Source: Holdemanella sp. MSK.7.32
GTDB taxonomy: Bacteria > Bacillota_I > Bacilli_A > Erysipelotrichales > Erysipelotrichaceae
Reading direction: 5' to 3'
DNA length: 64,000 bases
Assembly: GCF_024460475.1 (NCBI RefSeq)
Contig: NZ_JANFYN010000003.1
Span: 1 to 64,000, forward strand
In this document: piece after piece, positions 1-8,305 of the stretch
Numbering within the stretch: the first letter of the stretch is position 1
Layout of the letters: every line of letters begins with the position of its first letter
Notes under the pieces: model-generated
Told to the model about the DNA's origin: nothing
Databases searched by the model: none
What the model saw: the letters and a program-made list of their open reading frames with translations, nothing else
Program-made: the position numbers and the translations under genes

Positions 1-3000
1 CCAACACAAATCCACTCATCAATAGTAAACTCAACCATTGATTCATATTGTCTGAATAAGCCGTATTCAAAGACTTCTTCTTTTCAGACTTAACATTCGC
101 TTTCTTATCTACCTTTGAAGTTGTTGGCTTTTCTGTATTCGTACTAGGCTTTTTATCTTCTTCTGGCGTTGTCGGATTTTCTGTATCCGTACCAGGCTTA
201 GCATCTTCTTCTGCTCCAGGCTTTTCAACAACTTTATTCTTCACTTCAAATTCAGTTGTACATTCTCCATCCGTGTAAACCACACTCAATGTATGTTTAC
301 CAACAGACAACGTTTCAAGATAATCCTTCTTCAATGTGACAAGAGTAGAACCAGTAATCACTGTATACTTATCTGCACCAATTAAAGTGCCATCCACCTT
401 AACACCTGTAAATTTAGAGAATTCACCATCCGCTTTGAAGCCAAGATCCTTACCACTATTTTTGATCCACTCTCCACTTGCTCCGTCAATAAAGTTATAT
501 GTTGGAAGAGTTCGCTTGTAACCACAAACATTACATGTAGTATCTCGGCTCGTACTAAACTGATGATAACCTTGATATTTTATCGTATACGCTTTATTTG
601 GACACAATGGATCTGTACACTCTTGCCAATGTCCAATATTATCATAACTCCACTTACCATAAGTATGCGTATGAACTGGAACTATTTTCTTATATAAAGC
701 TTCAATTTCAGCATTGGAATCCAAGATTGTTACAGTTGTATTTATACTCTTGTAATTGTCAAAAGTTACCTTACCTGAATTTGTTTTCCACCGATCAAAT
801 TCCATACCAGCAACAGGTGCATCCGCTTGAATACTTACAACTTCATTTTCTTCATACGTTCCAGAACCCGTACCATTCTTCACAATTAAATCAAATTTCA
901 AAGTTGGTGCAGGAATAGAACTTTCCTTATATACAGCCCTAATGTTTGCGGCCATTGCCTTCGTTGTAACTTTTGTGATTACACTATTTACATCTTCAAT
1001 GACTGCATCACCAGAAACAAGTTCCCACTTATCAAATTCTTTACCTAACTCCGGCGCATATGCCTTAATAATGACCTCACTATTTTCACCATATTCTCCA
1101 GAACCAATTCCACCATCAACCTTTAATGCGTATTTTGCAGGTCCCGGTGGCGTAATTGGAGTTGCATCCTTATATACTGCTTCAATCTTTACATCAGCTT
1201 GTTTAATAATCACTTCGGTAGTATCTTCTAACCAATTTTGAATATACGGATGTCCCTCTTTTACTTCCCATTTCCAGAATACTTTTCCTGCAGGGGGAGC
1301 ATCTGCTTTGATTGTTACAACAGTACCCTGTGTAAAACTTCCAGAACCCGTACCATTGACAACATTAAGTTTAAAGCACTTATCCTTATAAACAGCTTCC
1401 ACTGTAACTGGGCCATCCACATTTGTAATTGTTGTAGTTTCACTATTTACATCTTTAATTGTCGCTTTACCAGCCTTTATGACCCATTTATCAAATTCTT
1501 TATCATAAGAAGCAGACGTTTTGGCTACAAGCGTTGCAACATCACTCTTGGAAACAATTAAAGAATCACTACCATTCACAGTTCCATTACGAACAATAAT
1601 TTTACTTGTTGTATCATCATATTCTGGAACTATAACCTTCGTATAAGGACTTGCAGCATAATTCGGTTTCTCAGCATACCAAACTACATACTCGCCCGGT
1701 TCTAAACCCGTGGTTTCCCCATCGTCACAATAATGAACATAGTCACCTGTTATAAATGCTCTCTTATAACGCATTGCGGATGTTGTACCCGTAATCTTAC
1801 CATCCTTAGCACTTGAACTCGAAGGAGCTACACCCTGTAAACCACCTGGCGTATCTTGCTGGGCCTCACGAATTTCCCATTCAATCGTTTTTTCATCCGT
1901 CGAACCATCTTCCCATTCATAACCTTCAAGTAAATTCACTTTCGCTGTATAATTTCCAGCATTCGTTGCCTTATAGTCACCACTAAGTGTATAGCCTTCA
2001 CCTGCATCTACACCTACTTGTTCTTTCCCATTATAAGTGTAGAAATTCATATATAAATATTTATATTTTGCCCAAGGCACAGATACTTGTTTAATGCTGG
2101 AATACACTCTAAATCTAAAATTCACTTTATGACCATTTCCACAATCATAATCATACGTAACAAAATCTTTCCCATTCTCAACAATCAACACACCCGAATT
2201 CACAGTCGCATTTTGCCAATTCGAAGCTTTACTCACATCAAATCCAGCCGGAAGCTTTGATAAATCAAATCTTCTTCCCTTACCAACCGTTATTGGATAT
2301 ATATTATTTGCCATATATAGTGTCATAGATGGGGAATTATTACTCAAATCAATTGATGTTAAGTTATTCAATTCGCTCTGTAACTCCATTAACTTCACAT
2401 TGTTTTTCACATTTAAAGTTTCAATCGGATTACGCCCAATATACAAAGTCTCTAATTCTGTATTCTGACTTACATCAATTGAAGTAATCTTATTACTATA
2501 AATATCAAGCTTCTTTAACAATGGATTATAACTCGTATTTAAAGAAGTTAATGCATTTTTACTACAAATCAATTTAACCAGCTTTGTATTTTTACTGACA
2601 TCTAATGAAGTCAATTGATTATTATCACAATTCAACTCTAAAAGCTCAGTAAAATACTCAATACCCTTTAAATTCGAAATTGTTTTTGATGGTGCATAAA
2701 TGTATTTAACATTCGCAATCTCCTCATCATCCAACTTTTCATCTCCATTCGAATCGAATGATGCTAAAACATAGCTTCTAAAGTTCGCATCTGGAAAGTT
2801 TGTTTCATCAATTGCCAAACCACTCGATACAGGTGCAGGAGCCGTCAACATCATCGGTAAAGCTTCTAATACCTCTTCTTCAATAATTTCTTCTTCAACA
2901 ATCTCCTTTACAACCTCTTCTGGTTCAGATTCAACTATTTCTACCACTTCTTCAGATTCACCCTCAACAATGGGTTCTTCTTCCTCCACAAGATCTAAAT

Positions 3001-3133
3001 CCTTTTCTTCAACTATTTCTTGATCCATCACACCCTCATGAGTATCGAACTCATCCGCATAGATTGCCGTAACCGGAGTTAAAGTCAAAACCATACATAA
3101 ACTAAGCCCCACACTCGTCCAACTCTTTTTCAT
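1..3133 (-). CDS. Leucine-rich-repeat, InlB-like-repeat surface protein (3' end outside window)
   Basis: The frame opens at ATG 3133 (AGGAG about 10 bases upstream) and stays open to the left edge, at least 1,044 codons. Order read from the translation: signal peptide (about 1-25), Glu-rich stretch (30-90), an EF-hand-like DSNGDEKLDDEEI segment (near 125), leucine-rich repeats of the NNQLTSLDVSKNT type (about 160-275), an MBG-like region, four divergent InlB B-type repeats (GTGSG...FDKW...AVYK pattern, about 505-810), an X2-like Ig domain (about 875-970), a Pro/Thr/Lys spacer and a C-terminal hydrophobic segment (SDNMNQWLSLLLMSGFVLA). This is typical of secreted adhesin-like proteins of gut and oral Firmicutes. 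No LPXTG is visible before the hydrophobic segment. Adhesion to host or other cells is inference; the architecture is clear. Confidence -1.
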   Translation of the reverse strand, partial: MKKSWTSVGLSLCMVLTLTPVTAIYADEFDTHEGVMDQEIVEEKDLDLVEEEEPIVEGESEEVVEIVESEPEEVVKEIVEEEIIEEEVLEALPMMLTAPAPVSSGLAIDETNFPDANFRSYVLASFDSNGDEKLDDEEIANVKYIYAPSKTISNLKGIEYFTELLELNCDNNQLTSLDVSKNTKLVKLICSKNALTSLNTSYNPLLKKLDIYSNKITSIDVSQNTELETLYIGRNPIETLNVKNNVKLMELQSELNNLTSIDLSNNSPSMTLYMANNIYPITVGKGRRFDLSKLPAGFDVSKASNWQNATVNSGVLIVENGKDFVTYDYDCGNGHKVNFRFRVYSSIKQVSVPWAKYKYLYMNFYTYNGKEQVGVDAGEGYTLSGDYKATNAGNYTAKVNLLEGYEWEDGSTDEKTIEWEIREAQQDTPGGLQGVAPSSSSAKDGKITGTTSAMRYKRAFITGDYVHYCDDGETTGLEPGEYVVWYAEKPNYAASPYTKVIVPEYDDTTSKIIVRNGTVNGSDSLIVSKSDVATLVAKTSASYDKEFDKWVIKAGKATIKDVNSETTTITNVDGPVTVEAVYKDKCFKLNVVNGTGSGSFTQGTVVTIKADAPPAGKVFWKWEVKEGHPYIQNWLEDTTEVIIKQADVKIEAVYKDATPITPPGPAKYALKVDGGIGSGEYGENSEVIIKAYAPELGKEFDKWELVSGDAVIEDVNSVITKVTTKAMAANIRAVYKESSIPAPTLKFDLIVKNGTGSGTYEENEVVSIQADAPVAGMEFDRWKTNSGKVTFDNYKSINTTVTILDSNAEIEALYKKIVPVHTHTYGKWSYDNIGHWQECTDPLCPNKAYTIKYQGYHQFSTSRDTTCNVCGYKRTLPTYNFIDGASGEWIKNSGKDLGFKADGEFSKFTGVKVDGTLIGADKYTVITGSTLVTLKKDYLETLSVGKHTLSVVYTDGECTTEFEVKNKVVEKPGAEEDAKPGTDTENPTTPEEDKKPSTNTEKPTTSKVDKKANVKSEKKKSLNTAYSDNMNQWLSLLLMSGFVL

Positions 3134-3265
3134 AGATTATCAACTCCTATTCCATTTTTCATATCACCCATTTACTTATTATTCCCGAATAGGTAACGGA
3201 AACTTCTCAAAACCTCCTCTCTCCTTTAATTATTTAAGGTAGACAAAACATACCCCTTAAAATCA

Positions 3266-3445
3266 CTATAAGACTTCAATTATACTGATTTTAAGAGATA
3301 AGGCTCCCTCCTTAAAAAGAGCCTTGATCTTATTTAATCTTTTCTTCATACCCAAAGCCAACACAAATCCACTCATCAATAGTAAACTCAACCATTGATT
3401 CATATTGTCTGAATAAGCCGTATTCCCTATATTATTAAAAGTGGA
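3266..3445 (-). pseudogene. Orphan copy of a surface-protein membrane-anchor segment
   Basis: On the minus strand this stretch encodes NTAYSDNMNQWLSLLLMSGF followed by a basic tail (ALGMKKRLNK). It is the same anchor that ends the large protein to the left. Bases 3358-3425 are identical to bases 1-68. An open frame can be drawn from ATG 3469, but that ATG lies inside the terminator hairpin of the preceding gene and has no ribosome site, so I read this as a 3' gene remnant. It is probably left by recombination between tandem surface-protein genes. A GC hairpin (AAGGCTC...GAGCCTT, 3300-3325) lies inside the frame. Confidence 0.6.
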
Positions 3446-3472
3446 AAATGCAGGGGTTTGATCCTGCATTTT
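3445..3472 (-). terminator. Terminator of the TPM/SPFH/lipoprotein operon
   Basis: Perfect 10-bp stem (AAAATGCAGG / CCTGCATTTT) with an 8-base loop, starting 6 bases after the TPM gene stop. It ends in TTTT on the minus strand. Confidence 0.75.
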
Positions 3473-3478
3473 GCGGCA

Positions 3479-4723
3479 TTAGAAGCTACCGCCACCACCA
3501 CCATACGTGTCGCCACTACTACTAGTGAATGTGCTACTTCCTCCGCTCGAACTATCATCATCGTCAGATTTAATTCGATTTCGAGTTATTGTATGATACA
3601 AGAAGTAGTCATGAGACTCTTTCATCTTCAACGTATTTTTCTTCATATAGTTATGTGCCTTGTCTTCAAAACTAACAGAATGAAGTTGTTCACGCTTTTT
3701 ACTAACCACAAAGACTGCACAAACAAAGCCTACTAAAAGACTTATTGGAACGCAGTACCATGGAAGCCATTTAAACGGCATATTTCCAACATCATAAGGC
3801 TTACCATTATGTGCTTTTTCTACAAACTTTTCGCAAAGACTACCAAACGTTGTAAAAGCCATCATGTACTTCTCTTTCTTAAAAGAAGGACCTAGCTTTT
3901 CACTAATATAACTAATTCCGGCATCCGTAAATGCTGTAATACCATAACCATGAGTAGCCATCCAGAACTTACGTGTTTCCATGTTGACCACTAAAAGAAT
4001 TCCATCTTTATTTTTACCCTGACCATACTCAAGCGCTTCATACATCGTCATCGCATAATCAAGAAGTGCCTTACCACCCGTATCTTTTGTAGTCAATATC
4101 GCAACATCTAAACCTTGACGCTTACCAATTTGGGTTAAAGTATCATTTAACTCTTTTCTTTCATCCTCAGTTAATAAACGCGCATCATCATTCACAAATC
4201 TTAGTCCATCTTGTAATGAAGTAAGACCACTTAAAGCTTGCGCATACTCTTCGGAAAGATTAGGTGCTCTAGTAATATAGTCATCGCAAAGTCTAGCGTA
4301 TGTATAGAATGCACTCGCATATTCTCCATTACTTAAATAAGGTGCAAACTCACTACCAATCGTACTAATATCTTCTGATGAAATAGCTGTAGTACCTTTT
4401 CCATAAGTAGACATCCACCACTTGCGAACTTCCATATTGACAACCAATAAAGCCCCATCATCACCATAGCCACGCTCATTATATTTCGCTTTTGCGTAGT
4501 CTTCTATGGATTTATCACCCATATCATTCGCAGTAATTACGGCAACATCTACACCTTGTCTTTCACTAATTTCGGTTAAAGTATCATTTAATTCCTGCTG
4601 TTCACTTACAGTTAATAAGTCTGCATTATCCTCTACATATCTTAGATCTTCACTCGCAAAAACCGGGAAGCACATCATAAGTGCAAGTAGAAGAGATGAA
4701 CATAAAATACTAAGTTTTTTCAT
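3479..4723 (-). CDS. Membrane protein with two tandem TPM domains (YdjH-like)
   Basis: Starts at ATG 4723, with AGGGGG a few bases upstream; a TTG six bases earlier is less likely. There is an N-terminal signal segment. Two copies of the TPM fold follow (about 25-150 and 175-310), each with the VEDNADLLT / VNDDARLLT opening, a QGVDVAVIT / QGLDVAILT strand and a GALLVVNMEVRKWWM / GILLVVNMETRKFWM strand. Then come one membrane helix (near 325-345), a charged tail and a Gly/Ser-rich end (GGGGGSF). Most relatives carry one TPM domain, so the duplication is notable. Together with the next two genes it matches ydjG-ydjH-ydjI of Bacillus subtilis, associated with the PspA membrane-stress system. Role in membrane stress is inference by synteny; no pspA is seen here. 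Confidence 0.85.
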   Translation of the reverse strand: MKKLSILCSSLLLALMMCFPVFASEDLRYVEDNADLLTVSEQQELNDTLTEISERQGVDVAVITANDMGDKSIEDYAKAKYNERGYGDDGALLVVNMEVRKWWMSTYGKGTTAISSEDISTIGSEFAPYLSNGEYASAFYTYARLCDDYITRAPNLSEEYAQALSGLTSLQDGLRFVNDDARLLTEDERKELNDTLTQIGKRQGLDVAILTTKDTGGKALLDYAMTMYEALEYGQGKNKDGILLVVNMETRKFWMATHGYGITAFTDAGISYISEKLGPSFKKEKYMMAFTTFGSLCEKFVEKAHNGKPYDVGNMPFKWLPWYCVPISLLVGFVCAVFVVSKKREQLHSVSFEDKAHNYMKKNTLKMKESHDYFLYHTITRNRIKSDDDDSSSGGSSTFTSSSGDTYGGGGGSF

Positions 4724-4733
4724 AAACAACCCC

Positions 4734-5819
4734 CTACTTTCCCCAACTCATAATCAATATTACGATATAAGCTAAAACACTTCCAAGAAGCGTAACCACT
4801 ACATAGTATAAGTAAACTAAGCTCTTATTTTCTGGAAGATTCCCTACAAATTTACCCGTTTGACCATTCATCGCAAAACTGTAGTTTTCACCCTTCCATT
4901 TCGTATTTAAGATCCACACTGGATACAACGCATATTTTGCCGTACCATTCTGAATCTGAACTGCACTGTCCTCACAAGTAACCGTGTCATACTTACCACA
5001 ATTGGTCATAAACGCATCTTCCGTAGACTTCTTCACACGGGTATTGGCACGATCAATACTTGAATCGGCATCCACATCATATTTATCAGCTAAAAAGCCA
5101 GCTAAATAAGCCGTCTGGAAGTCTACCGCATCTTTTAAGTCATAAGGCTCAATAGACTCCATCATATCATCTGGCATCTTACTCGAACCATCCACCGGAA
5201 TGTTTTCAAATCTTACATGCCCCTTACGATATAAACGATAGTATTTGGTTTCCGTATAATCATATTCTGAGTCCGACCACATACGAACCTTTGTCGCATT
5301 ATAACGAACCTCACCATCGGCATCCGCATCAAACAACCAGAAAGGAACATATACACCTTTAATTTCTTCAATATGATTTTCTGATTTGAATTCTTTAGGC
5401 AATAAAGTCTTACCCTTATAGTGCTGTTTCAACCCTTCCTTAGCCGCCTTTTTATCCAATTTAAACGGAATCACTAAATCTGGCTTTAAGATACCACCCA
5501 ATTTTTCCTTTACGACAATCGGACTTCCACAAAACGGACAAGATGCAGCCGCCATATTTTCATCCGCAACAATTTCACCACCACACGAATTACAAACATA
5601 TGTCAATAATCCATCAGTTTCATTTTCAGCCCACTCTTGACCTGGCTTCACATCCCACTCAAATTGATCTTCTTCCTCGATCTTTACAGAATCATATTGC
5701 TGAAGTGTTTCCAGAGAAAATTCTGTATCACAATAAGGACACTTCATCTTCTGAAGTTTTGTATCAAACGAAATGGAACCATTACAACAAGGACATTTAA
5801 ACTCTTGTAAAGCACTCAT
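4734..5819 (-). CDS. TFIIB-type zinc-ribbon membrane protein (YdjG-like)
   Basis: 361 residues. Four CxxC pairs near the N-terminus (CPCC and CPYC at about 9-36, CNSC and CPFC at about 76-100) form two zinc ribbons. The middle domain has conserved aromatic positions (GVYVPFWLFDAD), and the C-terminus has a hydrophobic helix (VVVTLLGSVLAYIVILIM). It lies 12 bases after the SPFH gene and 10 bases before the TPM gene, the order of the YdjG/H/I set. In B. subtilis the homologue is a membrane protein linked to PspA recruitment; the exact function is not known. Assignment to the family is firm, function inferred. Confidence 0.85.
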   Translation of the reverse strand: MSALQEFKCPCCNGSISFDTKLQKMKCPYCDTEFSLETLQQYDSVKIEEEDQFEWDVKPGQEWAENETDGLLTYVCNSCGGEIVADENMAAASCPFCGSPIVVKEKLGGILKPDLVIPFKLDKKAAKEGLKQHYKGKTLLPKEFKSENHIEEIKGVYVPFWLFDADADGEVRYNATKVRMWSDSEYDYTETKYYRLYRKGHVRFENIPVDGSSKMPDDMMESIEPYDLKDAVDFQTAYLAGFLADKYDVDADSSIDRANTRVKKSTEDAFMTNCGKYDTVTCEDSAVQIQNGTAKYALYPVWILNTKWKGENYSFAMNGQTGKFVGNLPENKSLVYLYYVVVTLLGSVLAYIVILIMSWGK

Positions 5820-5831
5820 AATTAAAACCCT

Positions 5832-7178
5832 CTACTTTTCTATGTCATTATCATCAAATGGGTCACCACACTCCGGACAGAATTTAGGTGGATGATGCGG
5901 ATCCTCAGGTTGCCAACCACACTTATCACAACGATACAATGGTTCATGTGCCGGCTTTTTTGCACCACACTCTGTGCAGAATTTACCCTTATTTACCGTT
6001 CCACAAGTCGGACAAGCCCAACCCTCAACACTAGGCTTAGGCGTTCCACACTCCGGACAGAATTTACCACTTGCTAGATGTCCACAAGTTGGACAAGTCC
6101 AGCCATCTGCCTTTACCTCAGGCGTAGGTGCAGGAGTCGGTGTTGGAGTTGGATCAGGAGCTGGTTGAGTAGCAGCACCCGCCGCATATAAGTTTTGCGC
6201 ACTAATACCACCCTGATTCATGGCCATACCCATGCCCATAAATCCAGTCATTGCACCTGACGCATTATTGGCAGCATCCTTCATAGCTGTAGCCTGGGCA
6301 CCAACCAAACGACTTGCCGCAACCGTTTGATTCATCGTCATCGCATTTTCTTCCCACTCTGTGATCTTCTTTTCTTGATCCTCAGGAATACTCAAAGAGT
6401 TAATATTGAAAGATACAACTTCCAAGCCACGCTTAGCACGCCAAATATCACTCAACTCATCATTTAAAGCTGCCGCAACATCCATTGTGTGAGCTGGAAT
6501 CTCATAATACATCACACGATCCGCACTCAATTTTGCCAAAGCAGGCTGTAAAGCCGTCATCAATTCACCTTTTAACTTGCCCTCAATGGTTTCAGACTCA
6601 AAATCCTCTGCCACATTTCCACAAACATTCGTATAGAATAAGATTGGATCGGCCACACGATATGTAAAGTTACCGTTACAACGCAATTTCACAGACAACT
6701 TGAAGCCCAATTCTTCATTCACAACCACTCTAAATGGAATTGGAGTCGCCGTTCCATAAAGAACCTCGCCCATTTCTTTTGTGTTCACATAATACACTCT
6801 TTGATCCTTAGCCGTATCTCCACCAAAAGTGAAACGCTTAGCCATTGTTGAGAAAGAATCCTTAATACTCTGGCCTAAGCTTCCCGCAAAGATAGAAGGT
6901 TCACTTGAAGAATCATACACAAATTCTCCTGGCGTTGCACAAAGCTCAACAACACGACCCTGATCAACAATCAACATACATTGACCATCCGCAACCGCAA
7001 TCACACTACCATTTGAAATGATATTGTCACTTCCTTTATTACTCGACTTTTTACCCGTCCTTTTAGAACCCTTACGAACCAATACATCCTGCTCTAATGC
7101 ATCACAATAAAAGTACTCCTTCCATTGATCGCCAAAAACAGAACCAACAGCTCCAGCACCCGCTTTAATTAATCCCAT
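5832..7178 (-). CDS. SPFH-domain protein with three C-terminal zinc ribbons (YdjI-like)
   Basis: 448 residues, with no signal peptide. Residues 1-300 form the SPFH-like domain of the family often annotated 'virion core protein-like' (opening MGLIKAGAGAVGSVFGDQWK). An Ala/Met/Gly-rich helix and a Pro-Thr linker (PDPTPTPTPAPTP) follow. Three zinc ribbons end the protein: CPTC...CPEC, CPTC...CTEC and CDKC...CPEC. Family members form membrane-associated assemblies and usually sit next to TPM and zinc-ribbon genes, as here. Three ribbons are more than I expect for this family. It probably acts on the cytoplasmic face of the membrane with the two downstream genes; this is inference. Confidence 0.85.
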   Translation of the reverse strand: MGLIKAGAGAVGSVFGDQWKEYFYCDALEQDVLVRKGSKRTGKKSSNKGSDNIISNGSVIAVADGQCMLIVDQGRVVELCATPGEFVYDSSSEPSIFAGSLGQSIKDSFSTMAKRFTFGGDTAKDQRVYYVNTKEMGEVLYGTATPIPFRVVVNEELGFKLSVKLRCNGNFTYRVADPILFYTNVCGNVAEDFESETIEGKLKGELMTALQPALAKLSADRVMYYEIPAHTMDVAAALNDELSDIWRAKRGLEVVSFNINSLSIPEDQEKKITEWEENAMTMNQTVAASRLVGAQATAMKDAANNASGAMTGFMGMGMAMNQGGISAQNLYAAGAATQPAPDPTPTPTPAPTPEVKADGWTCPTCGHLASGKFCPECGTPKPSVEGWACPTCGTVNKGKFCTECGAKKPAHEPLYRCDKCGWQPEDPHHPPKFCPECGDPFDDNDIEK

Positions 7179-7187
7179 ATTATTTAC

Positions 7188-7664
7188 CTACCATTCTTCT
7201 ATTGTTTTTACTTGTATTTCTTTTACAATCGCTCTTACTAAAGAATCAAATTCATTCGATTTACTCAGAATTTCGATTCTCAATACACCACTTGATATAT
7301 CTGGATAGTCCACAAGATATGTACGTTTTATATAATTACCATCCTCTTCCTCATATATACATGTCTTATAAGCAAGTATCTCTAAATCTTTATAATCTAG
7401 ATTTTCAAACTCAACACGAACCACTTCATCATAAGACATCGCATTGTTTCGAATATAAGGAATAGTATCCACAAACACTAAAATATCCGTATTCTGACCA
7501 AGAATGCGATACATCATTCCAGACGCAACCACTTTACTTTTATACGAAACCCGCTCATCCTCTACAAGAAAATAAGCATCAATATTCGAAAGAGTGAATG
7601 TACAAGCCAATCCTTGTACACTCATCTCTTTTCTTTTGGCATATCCATCATTCGGATTCGACAT
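7188..7664 (-). CDS. Lipoprotein-family paralogue lacking its signal peptide
   Basis: From ATG 7664 the product opens directly with KRKEMSVQGLACTFTLSN, which aligns with RKEYESEGLACNFKLPN of the preceding lipoprotein (residues about 50-70). The rest of the domain follows to ILSKSNEFDSLVRAIVKE. The signal peptide, lipobox cysteine and charged linker of its sisters are missing. I see no Shine-Dalgarno sequence before 7664, and a TTG at 7673 is the only other start. It may be translated by coupling, since it begins 9 bases after the previous stop, or it may be a decaying duplicate. The reading frame is otherwise intact, so it is kept as a CDS. Confidence 0.55.
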   Translation of the reverse strand: MSNPNDGYAKRKEMSVQGLACTFTLSNIDAYFLVEDERVSYKSKVVASGMMYRILGQNTDILVFVDTIPYIRNNAMSYDEVVRVEFENLDYKDLEILAYKTCIYEEEDGNYIKRTYLVDYPDISSGVLRIEILSKSNEFDSLVRAIVKEIQVKTIEEW

Positions 7665-7673
7665 AAAGTACAA

Positions 7674-8288
7674 TTATTCAACATCTAAAAGTTCAACAAC
7701 TTTGAACTCTTTAATGATTGCTTCTGCCAATTCATCGGAAATATCATTATCATCATATTCACAGACTTCAATACAAACGATTCCATTTGGAAGATCTGGA
7801 TGTTCAATATAGTATTCTTTCTTTAAATTATCCTCATCCGATAAATCTGCAACTAAAGCTCTATAGCCACCGACTTTTGTCTCTGTATATTCAGCTTCCC
7901 CATTCAAATCTTTTGTCGCAAGCTCTTCAATAGTATATCCATCACTCCATTCTGCGAATGCATCGTCTCCTACATATACTAGAAGAGCCGGAAGATAATC
8001 ATCACGAACTTCATATTTTATGCTTCCAAGTGATAATTCCGTATTGTAAACAGGCTTTTCTAAACCCTTCACCAAATAGAAAGAATCCAAGTTTGGCAAT
8101 TTAAAATTACAAGCTAGACCCTCCGATTCATACTCTTTTCGATCCGCAAACTTCTGCTCCTCTTTCTTCTCTACCGTTTTTGTACCATCCGTCTTTGTAG
8201 TCGTACCACCATCACTTGCACCACACGCAACTAGACTTAAGCCCATACCAAGCACAAACAGACTTGTTAATAACTTATTATTTTTCAT
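7674..8288 (-). CDS. Lipoprotein, tandem paralogue family, copy 2
   Basis: 204 residues. Starts at ATG 8288 after GGAGA. Signal peptide MKNNKLLTSLFVLGMGLSLVAC has a clear lipobox (LVAC), so it is lipid-anchored on the outer face of the membrane. A short charged linker leads to a domain of about 150 residues beginning EGLACNFKLPNLDSFYLV and ending AIIKEFKVVEL. It shares the signal peptide and the layout of the domain with the neighbouring genes but is one of the more divergent copies. I do not recognise a named family; the function is unknown. Confidence 0.8.
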   Translation of the reverse strand: MKNNKLLTSLFVLGMGLSLVACGASDGGTTTKTDGTKTVEKKEEQKFADRKEYESEGLACNFKLPNLDSFYLVKGLEKPVYNTELSLGSIKYEVRDDYLPALLVYVGDDAFAEWSDGYTIEELATKDLNGEAEYTETKVGGYRALVADLSDEDNLKKEYYIEHPDLPNGIVCIEVCEYDDNDISDELAEAIIKEFKVVELLDVE

Positions 8289-8305
8289 ATTATGTTCTCC
8301 TATTA

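Noticed and set aside
3134..3175. Leader peptide of about 12 codons overlapping the LRR gene start
   Set aside because: It has an ATG and an ATGA overlap but no convincing ribosome site; it can occur by chance.
3266..3469. Open frame of 67 codons upstream of the LRR gene as a stand-alone gene
   Set aside because: Its ATG lies in the terminator stem of the previous gene and has no ribosome site; the coding part is a copied anchor segment.
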